DNA of 41,079 bases from Thermomicrobiales bacterium (GTDB lineage Bacteria > Chloroflexota > Chloroflexia > Thermomicrobiales > CFX8), in the NCBI GenBank assembly GCA_023954495.1, contig JAMLIA010000027.1:1-41079 (forward strand), read 5' to 3'. Shown here piece by piece: positions 1 through 7,574 of this stretch. The translations under genes and the position numbers were made by a program. Position 1 is the first letter of the stretch. Every line of letters starts with the position of its first letter. The notes under the pieces are model-generated. The model saw nothing but the letters and a program-made list of their open reading frames with translations, did no database searches and was not told where the DNA came from.

Positions 1-1111
1 GATCGATCTCCCCGACCGGCATGCGCTGGTAGCGATCAATCAGGCGTTCGATGTCGCGCGTGAGTGCGTGCCGATCGAAGCGGCCCTGAATGATGCCGAG
101 ACCCGTCGCTGCGTCGATGATGCGATCGGCGTCCTCGCGCGTGGTTGCCCAGAGCAGCGACAGCAGCAGTCGTGAGTTGCGGGCACTCAACCTGCCAACC
201 ATGCCGAAGTCATAGGCCGCGATGCGCCCGTCATTGAAGACGGCGAAGTTCCCCGGGTGCGGATCGGCGTGAAAGAAGCGGTGGACGAAGACCTCGTCGA
301 GGATGATGCCGGCAGCACGCCGGGCAAGCGCCGGGCGGTCGATCCCGGCGGAATCGAGCGCGGCGAGATTGTCGATACGGAGGCCCTCGATGCGCTCCAT
401 TGTCAGGACTCGATTCGTGGTCAGGTCCCAATGGATTTCAGGGATAACGAGGTCGTTCGACTCAGCGAAGTCTTCGCGGAACGCGTCGGCGTTGCGACCT
501 TCGCGGAGGTAATCAAGCTCGTTCCGCAGCGTCCAACTGAACTCTTCGGCCAGATCGACCAGGTCGTACTGCTCAGCGAGCGGCGAGTGGCGCTGCGCGA
601 ACGACGCGAGCTGATGAAAGACGTGCAGGTCCTCGTTGATGCGCTCCAGTACGCCCGGCTTTTGCACCTTGACGACGACCGCGCGGCCATCGGGCAGCGT
701 CGCGCCATGGACCTGACCGATCGATGCGGTGCCGACCGGCACGCGCTCAAACGTCGCGAAGATGTCACCGATTTGCCCATCCAGCTCGCGTTCGATCACG
801 GCGATGATCGCGTCCGCCTCAACCGGCGGGGCGTTCTCGCGCAGCTTGCTCAGCTGATTGACATACTCGGGCGGCAGGAGATCATCGCGCGTCGACAGGA
901 TCTGACCCAGCTTGATGAACGTGGGACCGAGCTCTTCAAGCGCCAGCCGCAGATGCTCAGCCTGCGACACGCCGCCGTCGCGACCGCCGCGGAAGCCGAG
1001 ACGCCCGAGCACCGGGACGCGATCGAGCCCGAACTGCTGGACCAGCCACCACAGCCCGTGACGCGAGACAACGCCAGCGATCTCCCGGTAGCGGTGGTGA
1101 TAGCGCAACAT
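1..1111 (-). CDS. ABC1/UbiB-like atypical kinase, C-terminus cut by window edge
   Basis: The 370 visible codons carry the ABC1 (UbiB/AarF/ADCK) protein-kinase-like fold. The family KxGQ signature is at residues 67-70 inside LGPTFIKLGQ. The alanine-rich-loop equivalent is VGTASIGQVH (126-135), the lysine strand VVVKVQ is around 145-150, HADPHPGN is at 281-288 and the metal-binding DFG is at 301-303. Members support isoprenoid quinone biosynthesis or membrane-lipid homeostasis, as atypical ATPases rather than classical kinases. Family members usually run to about 450-560 residues, so the C-terminal part, often with two membrane helices, lies off the left edge. The ATG at 1111 is chosen because homology begins directly after it; no strong ribosome-binding site is seen. 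The gene is transcribed divergently from the glycosyltransferase. The exact substrate pathway cannot be told from sequence. Confidence 0.93.
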   Translation of the reverse strand, partial: MLRYHHRYREIAGVVSRHGLWWLVQQFGLDRVPVLGRLGFRGGRDGGVSQAEHLRLALEELGPTFIKLGQILSTRDDLLPPEYVNQLSKLRENAPPVEADAIIAVIERELDGQIGDIFATFERVPVGTASIGQVHGATLPDGRAVVVKVQKPGVLERINEDLHVFHQLASFAQRHSPLAEQYDLVDLAEEFSWTLRNELDYLREGRNADAFREDFAESNDLVIPEIHWDLTTNRVLTMERIEGLRIDNLAALDSAGIDRPALARRAAGIILDEVFVHRFFHADPHPGNFAVFNDGRIAAYDFGMVGRLSARNSRLLLSLLWATTREDADRIIDAATGLGIIQGRFDRHALTRDIERLIDRYQRMPVGEID

Positions 1112-1281
1112 ACGAACGCTCAGAGTCCGGCCCCTTTTCGCGACTGACCGTGCGCCAGATCACGGTCATCTTACGAGTTTCGCGCGCCATCACGCGCATC
1201 GTTATCGACGACCTGCGCCGCTGGTACGATTTCGAGGCGCAAGAACCGAGTGCAGCATCTGTGCCGCGCGGAAAGGTGTCG

Positions 1282-2943
1282 ATGGACAGTCCCCGGCAGA
1301 CATCGCAGCCAGCAACCGAACCAGCGCCGGAAGCTATAGAGTGGCGACCGTTGGCATTCCTCAGCCTTCTGGCCGTTGGCATGGTCGTGCCTGCCATCTA
1401 TTTCGCGTTGCGCTACCCACTGGCCGAGCACACCTGGGAACTCAGAGATATCGGGCAACTATCCAACTACAGTACCCGATCGTTCCAGATCTTTGTGACC
1501 GGGATGGTGGCGTGGTTCCTCATCAACATCAGCGGGTACATCGTCGCACGCCGCAGTAACCAGCAGATCGCGCTCGTCATCGTCCTGACGGCAGCAGCTA
1601 TCGCCGGCCTGTTCCTTGTCGCGATGTACCCGGTCAACGCCACCGACCTGCACATGTACGCGGCACGCTCGCGGCTCTTCACCGAGTATGGTGTTGACCC
1701 AATCGCGGTGACGCCGAACGCATACCCGATGGACCCGTGGCACCGGCTGGTCAGTGGCGAGTGGGCGACCCACACGTCACCATACGGACCGCTCTGGAAT
1801 CTGATCGCGGCCCCGATCACGGCGCTGGCCGGGGACCATCTCCTCCGTGCGCTGCTCGGATTCAAGCTGCTGGCGTTCAATGCGTTTCTCGCAACCGGCT
1901 GGCTCATCGCGAAAGGAGCGTCGCAGGAACCATCGGGGCGTCCAGCAGCGGCGGCGCTGCTGTTTCTCTGGAATCCGCTCGTTCTCTGGGAGGGCATCGG
2001 CAACGGGCATAACGATACGGTCGTCGCCCTGCTGCTGGTCGCGAGCGTTGTAGCGTGGCGCTACCGCCGCATCGGACTGGTCATACCGATACTCATTGCC
2101 GCCGTTTTGCTGAAGTACGTTGCGCTGATACTGCTGCCTCTCGCTGCGGTTGCAGTCTTCCAGCATGCACGAGCGCACGGCACGCTGCGCCGCACGTCGG
2201 TGCTGACCATCATGATGAGCGCAATTGTCCTCGTCGGCGGCCTGGCTCCGTTCTACGACATCGGCGCGATTCGCGCGAGCATCGCCGCGCAAGGCAGGAT
2301 CTACGCGACATCGCCCGCCTCGATCGCGATTCGGGAACTGCAGTATTTCTTCACCGAGCCGAATGCGTTCCGTATCGTCCAGACGGTGGGTTGGCTCGCC
2401 GTAGCCATTGCCGGTCTGGTGTGGGTGTGGCGGCTGATGAAGCGGCCGGAGCGACTGCCGGATGCCATGTTCGAGGTCATCTTCATCTTCCTGCTGCTCG
2501 CGACGATGAATTTCCGCAGCTGGTATCTCATCTGGCTCGTTGCGCTCTCTGGTTTGTCCGCTTCGCGCTGGGCTGCAGCGCGCACCATCGCCTGGTCGGT
2601 CGGTGCGATGGCGGCGTATCCGCTGCTGATCTGGATCTGGGGCTGGAGCGGGTACACATTCCAGCGCGTGGAGGATATCGTCGTCCTGCTCATGTTCGGT
2701 CCGCCAGTTGTCGTATCGCTATGTGGGCTCGCGTCACTGCCGTTCAGTCGTCTGAAGCGTCAGTCGCTGGAACCAGCGGTCAGCAGTGGCAAGCACCAAC
2801 AGCAGCGTGATCGTGCCCCAGAGCTGACCGCCGAGTACATCCGTGGGCCAGTGCGCACCGGACACGACCCGGCTGTAGGCGGTCGCGACCAGCGCGACAC
2901 CCGCAGATACCCGGATGATGATCCTGCCGAACCTCGATGTTGA
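1282..2943 (+). CDS. Polytopic GT-C/GT87-like (MptB-like) membrane glycosyltransferase
   Basis: This is a membrane protein with roughly ten or more hydrophobic segments. It resembles polyprenol-phosphate-sugar-dependent glycosyltransferases (GT87/MptB-like): after the early helices comes an acidic loop (NATDLHMYAARSRLF), then THTSPYGPLWN and FLWNPLVLWEGIGNGHND. Such enzymes add mannose or other sugars to glycans on the outer membrane face. The frame is open from a GTG at 1150, but a GGAAAGG ribosome-binding site (1270-1276) five bases before the ATG at 1282 makes that the likely start (553 aa). The last roughly 60 residues are hydrophilic and lie antisense to the catalytic end of the PAP2 gene, so the ancestral C-terminus may have been near residue 490. 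The sugar and acceptor are unknown. Confidence 0.8.
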   Translation: MDSPRQTSQPATEPAPEAIEWRPLAFLSLLAVGMVVPAIYFALRYPLAEHTWELRDIGQLSNYSTRSFQIFVTGMVAWFLINISGYIVARRSNQQIALVIVLTAAAIAGLFLVAMYPVNATDLHMYAARSRLFTEYGVDPIAVTPNAYPMDPWHRLVSGEWATHTSPYGPLWNLIAAPITALAGDHLLRALLGFKLLAFNAFLATGWLIAKGASQEPSGRPAAAALLFLWNPLVLWEGIGNGHNDTVVALLLVASVVAWRYRRIGLVIPILIAAVLLKYVALILLPLAAVAVFQHARAHGTLRRTSVLTIMMSAIVLVGGLAPFYDIGAIRASIAAQGRIYATSPASIAIRELQYFFTEPNAFRIVQTVGWLAVAIAGLVWVWRLMKRPERLPDAMFEVIFIFLLLATMNFRSWYLIWLVALSGLSASRWAAARTIAWSVGAMAAYPLLIWIWGWSGYTFQRVEDIVVLLMFGPPVVVSLCGLASLPFSRLKRQSLEPAVSSGKHQQQRDRAPELTAEYIRGPVRTGHDPAVGGRDQRDTRRYPDDDPAEPRC

Positions 2944-3396
2944 GAGCATCGGCGCGACGACGAACAGCGCTCCGGCGATCAGAACCGTGCCGTAAACGTG
3001 GCCGCTCGGAAAGCCGTTACCAGAACTCTGCCGGAGCACCTCGACCTGTTCGGCTGTTGGTCGCGAGCTGTCGATCAGGATCTTCGCCAGGACGTTGAAC
3101 GGTCGCAGTGCGGCGGAGCCAACCAGCACTGCCGCAACCCAACGCTCGCCCCGCCGAAACTGCCACAGGGCGATCAGCAGTACAAACGGCACCGCAATCG
3201 CTGACGAACCGACCCAGTAGCCGAACAACTCCACCCAGCGGTCGGCTGGGAAGGCGAATGCCTGGACGGCGTGCGAAATGCGCAGGTCAATGGCAAGCGT
3301 GCCGGGGCCGACGACGATCAGCGACAGCGTGATGGCTGCGGCGAGCAGGACGCAGGCGATCGCGAACCGGGCTCGGGGGTGGGTGCTGGCAGTCAC
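2734..3396 (-). CDS. PAP2-family membrane phosphatase
   Basis: This 220-residue integral membrane protein has the full phosphatidic acid phosphatase type 2 signature: K105 followed by SRP (111-113), PSGH (130-133) and SR-x5-H-x3-D (175-186), which supplies the nucleophile His182 and Asp186. The family removes phosphate from lipid phosphates such as phosphatidic acid or undecaprenyl pyrophosphate at the membrane. About five or six hydrophobic segments are visible. Its last 70 codons, including the third catalytic motif, overlap the 3' end of the convergent glycosyltransferase frame by 210 bp. Because the overlapped part is catalytically essential, this reading is the real gene there. The lipid substrate is not predictable. 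Confidence 0.92.
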   Translation of the reverse strand: MTASTHPRARFAIACVLLAAAITLSLIVVGPGTLAIDLRISHAVQAFAFPADRWVELFGYWVGSSAIAVPFVLLIALWQFRRGERWVAAVLVGSAALRPFNVLAKILIDSSRPTAEQVEVLRQSSGNGFPSGHVYGTVLIAGALFVVAPMLSTSRFGRIIIRVSAGVALVATAYSRVVSGAHWPTDVLGGQLWGTITLLLVLATADRWFQRLTLQTTERQ

Positions 3397-3485
3397 GGCG
3401 GGGTATCCAATGGGCTGTTCTGGTCAGCGAGATATGTTCGGTCGAATGTCATTCCTTTTTCCTGCCATCTCGCACTCGTCTGATT

Positions 3486-3556
3486 CAGCCCAGGGTGCAG
3501 GTTGTCGGCGCGGACTGCTCTGCATTATCGGCACCGACGACCTGCACCCTGGGCTG
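3486..3556. repeat. 71-nt imperfect palindrome (26-nt arms)
   Basis: Bases 3486-3511 and 3531-3556 are inverted copies: the outer 17 bases (beginning CAGCCCAGGGTGCAGGT) match perfectly and the whole 26-nt arms differ at two positions, both G-U compatible in one strand. The loop is 19 nt. It sits between the M20 peptidase stop and the PAP2 start. No T-run follows on either strand, so it is not a textbook intrinsic terminator. Confidence 0.85.
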
Positions 3557-3574
3557 CTCAATGCAGGACGAGAA

Positions 3575-3598
3575 CGAGGGCACATTGCTGCGCCCTCG
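3575..3598 (-). terminator. Possible terminator after the M20 peptidase
   Basis: CGAGGGC and GCCCTCG (3575-3581 and 3592-3598) form a 7-bp stem with a 10-nt loop, 33 nt past the peptidase stop. On the minus strand it is followed by TTCTCG, only weakly T-rich. It could end transcription alone or with the larger hairpin beside it. Confidence 0.4.
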
Positions 3599-3630
3599 CA
3601 TCTGCAACATGACGTGACTCGCAAGCTCGC

Positions 3631-5085
3631 TTAGTCGTGGTCGACGACCGTGTCCCAGGCGAGCGCAACCAGGTAGCGCGTGATCGACATGATGGAGTTG
3701 AGATCGACCGACTCGTTGATGTTGTGCGCGCCGGACTTGCTCGGGTCGGAATCCGGGTGGCCCGGCATGAAGCCGTAGGCGACGTTGCCGAGCGGGCGCA
3801 CGAATCGTGAATCGGTGAAGCCGACGGTCAGCCCCGGCACGAACTCGACGTCGTCGCGTCCGATCGCCTTCTTCGTGGCGGCCATGATGTAGTCTGCCAG
3901 CTCGGAATCGTAGGTCGACGCATTTGACACCGCTGTGTTGATCACCTCGACGCGAACGCCATCGAGGCCGGACATCAGGTTCTCGATCTGCGCCTGCACG
4001 TAGGCCGGGGACTGATGCGGCAGCGAGCGGACATCGCAGGTGATCGTGCAGTTCTCGGCGACCGAGTTGGACTTCACGCCGGCGTTGATCATCGTCGCGA
4101 CGAAGGTCATGCGGCTGGCGGCACGCAGGTACGACGCCAGGCTCGGGTTCACTTCGTTGACCTGAGCCAACACCTCTTCCAGATTGTCGACTGACACCGC
4201 CTCGTCGATACCGGCCAGCGTCTTCAGGTCGGTGAATGCGGCGTTGTCGACCGAGACTTCCGGCTCGTAGCCTCGAATGCGGCGGATAACTTCCTCGGCC
4301 TTATAGATGGCGTTGTCAGCCTTCCACGGCTGCGAGGCGTGGAAGCCACGCCCGACGATGTGGATGCGCACTTCCATGCGCCCCTTCTCGCCGACGTTAA
4401 TCGGGTAGATCAGGCGGTCGCCGACCTTGATCGGTGCGCCGCCACCCTCGTTCACCGAATAGTCCGCGCGCAGCACCTCGGGGTAGTGCTGCGCCATCCA
4501 GCCAAACCCGTACGCCCCGCCGGACTCTTCGTCCGAGCAGACCGCCAGGGTGAGTTCGCCCTTGAGCTTGACGCCCGCACGCTTAAACAGGATGAGCGCC
4601 ATCGTTTCGGCTGCGACGATCTGCTTCATGTCCGACGCGCCACGACCCCAGAGGCGGCCATCGACGATCTCGCCGCCGAACGGGTCATGCGTCCACTGCG
4701 ATACGTCCTCGACCGGCACGACGTCGATGTGCGACAGCATCAGCAACTTCGGGCGAGCGCCCGGTGTGCCGAGGCTGGCGACGATGTTTCCACGATTCTC
4801 GCCCGGGATGTAGATCGTGGAGTCAATGCCGTCGGCTTGCAGCTTGTCGCGCAGCAGCTCGGCGGCCGGCAGCTCGTCGCCCGTGCGGGTCGTGCCGCTG
4901 CCATCAAATGGCACGATCGGCTCGGGATACGGCTCGCCGGGTGCCGGCTTGCCGGTCGGCGGCCATGGTGCTTCGGCGTTGACTCCCGTATTTACGCTCG
5001 GGATCTGCACGAGCTTCTGCGTGAGCTCGATCACCTCATCCCGCGCGTCCTCAACCATTTTGAGCATGTCATCCAGCGTCACCAT
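3631..5085 (-). CDS. M20-family zinc metallopeptidase (ArgE/DapE/CPG2 type)
   Basis: This is a 484-residue dinuclear-zinc hydrolase of the M20 family, which cleaves peptide or N-acyl amide bonds of small substrates in the cytoplasm. The ligand pattern is complete: HID at 119-121 in LSHIDVVP, the bridging Asp152 in GRGASDMK, the Glu186-Glu187 pair in SDEESGG, and the C-terminal His454 in SGAHNINES. A dimerisation (lid) domain lies between residues about 200 and 330 (VGEKGRMEVRIHIVGRGFHAS region). GGAGGG lies nine bases before the ATG at 5085. The gene stands alone between a likely terminator and an empty spacer of about 135 bp. The specific substrate (succinyl-diaminopimelate, acetylornithine, dipeptide) cannot be assigned. 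Confidence 0.93.
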   Translation of the reverse strand: MVTLDDMLKMVEDARDEVIELTQKLVQIPSVNTGVNAEAPWPPTGKPAPGEPYPEPIVPFDGSGTTRTGDELPAAELLRDKLQADGIDSTIYIPGENRGNIVASLGTPGARPKLLMLSHIDVVPVEDVSQWTHDPFGGEIVDGRLWGRGASDMKQIVAAETMALILFKRAGVKLKGELTLAVCSDEESGGAYGFGWMAQHYPEVLRADYSVNEGGGAPIKVGDRLIYPINVGEKGRMEVRIHIVGRGFHASQPWKADNAIYKAEEVIRRIRGYEPEVSVDNAAFTDLKTLAGIDEAVSVDNLEEVLAQVNEVNPSLASYLRAASRMTFVATMINAGVKSNSVAENCTITCDVRSLPHQSPAYVQAQIENLMSGLDGVRVEVINTAVSNASTYDSELADYIMAATKKAIGRDDVEFVPGLTVGFTDSRFVRPLGNVAYGFMPGHPDSDPSKSGAHNINESVDLNSIMSITRYLVALAWDTVVDHD

Positions 5086-5221
5086 GTCTTGTCACCCTCC
5101 CTGATTCCCATAGACCGTTGGCGGTTCGGCGCACTCTAGACCGCTTTCGGGGCAGGCGCAAGCCTTTCGTGTAGCTCGCGAAGGCAACCTGCGCGCTCCA
5201 GTGCAAGCCTTTCAAGGGTCA

Positions 5222-5923
5222 CTATTGAGGAGCTGGAGTTCTGCCAGTCTCGACCTGATAGGCAGCCTCGCTGCCAATCCAGACCTCGCCGTCGGCATAG
5301 GCTTCCTTCTTCCAGATTGGCACGATCTCCTTGATACGTTCGATGCAATAGGCGCACGCCTCAAACCCGGCGGCTCGATGCGCAGAGGAAACGGCAATGA
5401 CAACGCTCGCCTCGCCGATCTGCAACCTGCCTGTGCGATGCTCAATCGCGACCGCCAGCACTGGCCAGCGTTCGCGCATCTCAGCGCAAATCTGGGTCAG
5501 CATCTTTTCTGCCGCCTCGGGATACGCTTCATAATCCAGCCACAGCACGCCGCGTCCGCGTGCGTTATCCCGCACCACTCCGGCGAACGTGACGATCGCT
5601 CCCGCACCCGGATGCTCGGCGTGGGCCGCAATTGCCACCTGGTTGAGCGGCTCATCGGTCACACGCACGTGATCGTCACTACCACCAGAAACCGGCGGAA
5701 TAAACGCAATCTCGTCGCCATCTTTCAGCGCCTCACCACGGCCAACGTACTCCTGATTCAGCATGACCATTGACGCCCGGAACAGCGGCGCGATCTCGGA
5801 GAACTCGCCATCAACCCAGGCCATTACATCGGCAACCGTGCTCCCCGCAGGCAACTCAATGGTCCGCTCGGACTCACCGATGCGTTCTCGGACGATCGCG
5901 AAGAACCGCAGCGAAATCTTCAA
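5222..5923 (-). CDS. moaX: MoaD-MoaE fusion, molybdopterin synthase (MoaX-like)
   Basis: One 233-residue chain carries both subunits of molybdopterin synthase, which transfers two sulfurs to cyclic pyranopterin to form molybdopterin. Residues 1-81 are a beta-grasp MoaD ending in the sulfur-carrier Gly-Gly (FIPPVSGG, 80-81). Residues about 90-225 are MoaE, with HRTGRLQIGE, SAHR and the catalytic-lysine segment IWKKEAY (Lys205/206). Mycobacterium tuberculosis MoaX has the same order and must be cleaved after its Gly-Gly to work. Here the pair is followed directly by Ser82, so similar processing is plausible. No other molybdenum-cofactor gene is in the window. The start ATG is at 5923 and homology begins at once. 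Confidence 0.93.
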   Translation of the reverse strand: MKISLRFFAIVRERIGESERTIELPAGSTVADVMAWVDGEFSEIAPLFRASMVMLNQEYVGRGEALKDGDEIAFIPPVSGGSDDHVRVTDEPLNQVAIAAHAEHPGAGAIVTFAGVVRDNARGRGVLWLDYEAYPEAAEKMLTQICAEMRERWPVLAVAIEHRTGRLQIGEASVVIAVSSAHRAAGFEACAYCIERIKEIVPIWKKEAYADGEVWIGSEAAYQVETGRTPAPQ

Positions 5924-5968
5924 CGGAGAAACCCTTCAGATGATGCAGTCGATTCCGACAGGTCAACC

Positions 5969-6898
5969 TTACTCCGAGCCGGGCGCGTGTGGATCGGGAA
6001 CATGGTCGGCGGAGTCAACGGCCCGGCGTATAGCAAGCTCGCGGGTGACCTCGGCAGCCAGGATCACAATCATGGCGGCGAAGTAGATGAGGCCGAGGAA
6101 CGAGATCAGTCCGCCTAGCGCGCCGTAGACCCCATCATTGTCGGCAACCACCGCAACAAACCAGGCAAATACACGTGTGAGAAATTCCAGCCCGATTGCC
6201 GAGAATAGCGCGCCAATCCAGATATCGCGCAATCCGAGCCCATGCTGAGGAACCCAGCGAAAGATGAGCAGGAAGGTGAGGAACGACAATGCAACCGGGA
6301 GCGCTGCAAAGAAGATTGACCAGAGCCGGTCAGAATACAGCAAATCGAACCGGCCGAATGCTCGCGTTCGCAAAATACCGACAGTGATGGTCAGGATCGT
6401 TGAGGACAACAAGAGTAGTGATAGACCAAGCACCGACGCCAGATCCTTCAGCCGCGCATGGACCATCGATGGCCGTACCGCGACATCGAACGCGCGATTG
6501 AGCGAACGACGCAACGCGCCGAAGAAACCGCTGGCTGTCCAGGCTGCACCAATGATGGCTGGAATCGCCAAGACCGTACTCTGAATATTTGCGACCGATT
6601 CGACGGCACTCGCAATCGGCTTATCCAGATTCGCATCAGCCGGAAGATACGCAATGATGCTGTTGGTGATCCGCAGCTGCAAATCAGGATCGCGAATGAA
6701 AAAACTGATAACTGCGACCAGAAAGATGACGAACGGGATCAGTGACAGCAGCGCGAAATAGGTAATCGCTGCTGCGTAAATGGTGCCGTCATGAGACAGA
6801 AAGCTCATGTATGCGCGATAGATCGGGTTGGACGTGACGAACGAGTGCGCCCGGTCGTACTGATTCCGCACCCCGGAGGGCACTGCAGGAAGGCGCAT
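5969..6898 (-). CDS. YihY/virulence factor BrkB family membrane protein
   Basis: This inner-membrane protein of the YihY (UPF0761, formerly 'RNase BN') family has an N-terminal FLSHDGTIYAAAITYFALLSLIPF segment, typical of the family, then five or six further hydrophobic helices, and ends in a charged tail. No enzymatic function is established for this family; older links to RNase BN or serum resistance are not general. The frame is open to 6997, but residues before the ATG at 6898 look random. GAAGGG lies 11 bases upstream, so 6898 is preferred (309 aa). It is on the same strand as the MoaD-MoaE fusion, 45 bp upstream of that start, and may be co-transcribed. Confidence 0.88.
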   Translation of the reverse strand: MRLPAVPSGVRNQYDRAHSFVTSNPIYRAYMSFLSHDGTIYAAAITYFALLSLIPFVIFLVAVISFFIRDPDLQLRITNSIIAYLPADANLDKPIASAVESVANIQSTVLAIPAIIGAAWTASGFFGALRRSLNRAFDVAVRPSMVHARLKDLASVLGLSLLLLSSTILTITVGILRTRAFGRFDLLYSDRLWSIFFAALPVALSFLTFLLIFRWVPQHGLGLRDIWIGALFSAIGLEFLTRVFAWFVAVVADNDGVYGALGGLISFLGLIYFAAMIVILAAEVTRELAIRRAVDSADHVPDPHAPGSE

Positions 6899-7030
6899 GC
6901 TGGCAGAAACCCTTCGACCACTCGCGGATCGTGGAAGTCGCGGCGAGCGACTTGCTGTACGAACATATGCAGCACGCCAGGCTATCTGCGTGCTCAACGC
7001 CTGAAGATCATATCCAAAAGGGAAGAACCG

Positions 7031-7318
7031 ATGTCCGTAAACAGATTCACCCTGACCGATGGGTCAGCCGTGACGATCCATGATTCATCCGTCACGCTGG
7101 AGCCACGCGCTGGCGCATCGCTGCTGATCGACTGCACGCAGATCACCACCGTCAGTCGCGGCGGCACCGAGCTGATCGTCGCCCGGCGCGAAGCCGACCC
7201 GCTGCGCATGCAAGCCGCGTCCATCGCCGACGCCCGCGCTATCGAGCAGGCGCTCCAGACCTGCTGCGGCATCAGCCCGCTCTATCGCGCGCGCTGGAAC
7301 CCGGAGGAGGATGCTTAA
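7031..7318 (+). CDS. Small conserved-looking protein of unknown function
   Basis: This is a 95-residue acidic protein starting at an ATG preceded by a purine-rich AAAAGGGAAG ribosome-binding site. It alternates short beta-like stretches (FTLTDGSAVTIHDSSVTLEP, ASLLIDCTQITTVSRGG) and ends in a helix (IADARAIEQALQTCCG) with a Cys-Cys pair. The pattern of strands followed by a helix would suit a small PH-like or anti-sigma-like fold, but no family is recognised. It converges on tRNA-Arg, with only 16 bp between its stop and the tRNA 3' end. I give no function. Confidence 0.6.
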   Translation: MSVNRFTLTDGSAVTIHDSSVTLEPRAGASLLIDCTQITTVSRGGTELIVARREADPLRMQAASIADARAIEQALQTCCGISPLYRARWNPEEDA

Positions 7319-7334
7319 GGTTGTCGGGTGAGAG

Positions 7335-7407
7335 TGCCCCCGGCAGGACTCGAACCTGCGACATGCGGCTTAGAAGGCCGCCGTTCTGTCCCCTGAACTA
7401 CGGGGGC
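7335..7407 (-). tRNA. tRNA-Arg (anticodon TCT)
   Basis: This 73-nt cloverleaf reads on the minus strand. The acceptor stem is GCCCCCG/CGGGGGC with discriminator A, the D-arm is GTTC...GAAC, the anticodon stem GCGGC/GCCGC encloses the loop CTTCTAA, and the T-arm is GCAGG-TTCGAGT-CCTGC. The anticodon TCT reads AGA/AGG arginine codons. The 3' CCA is not encoded and must be added after transcription. Confidence 0.96.
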
Positions 7408-7574
7408 GGGCGTGGAGCATGCATCCGGCTCGCTCAGAAGGGAGTCGAACAGGTATCTCCAACAGCGAATTCTATCCCAGCCGCGGTGGCTTCGCTGGAT
7501 CACGTCGGCACCTGCCGTCGGGTATCCTCGTGCGACGCAGGTGACTGGTCGTGCATCGCTGAGGATAGCAACAG

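Noticed and set aside
1150-1281. N-terminal extension of the glycosyltransferase from the GTG at 1150
   Set aside because: No ribosome-binding site precedes 1150 and the extension looks random, whereas the ATG at 1282 has GGAAAGG.
5136-5221. Weak stem-loop between the MoaD-MoaE fusion and the M20 peptidase as a terminator
   Set aside because: The stem needs a bulge and no T-run follows on the minus strand.
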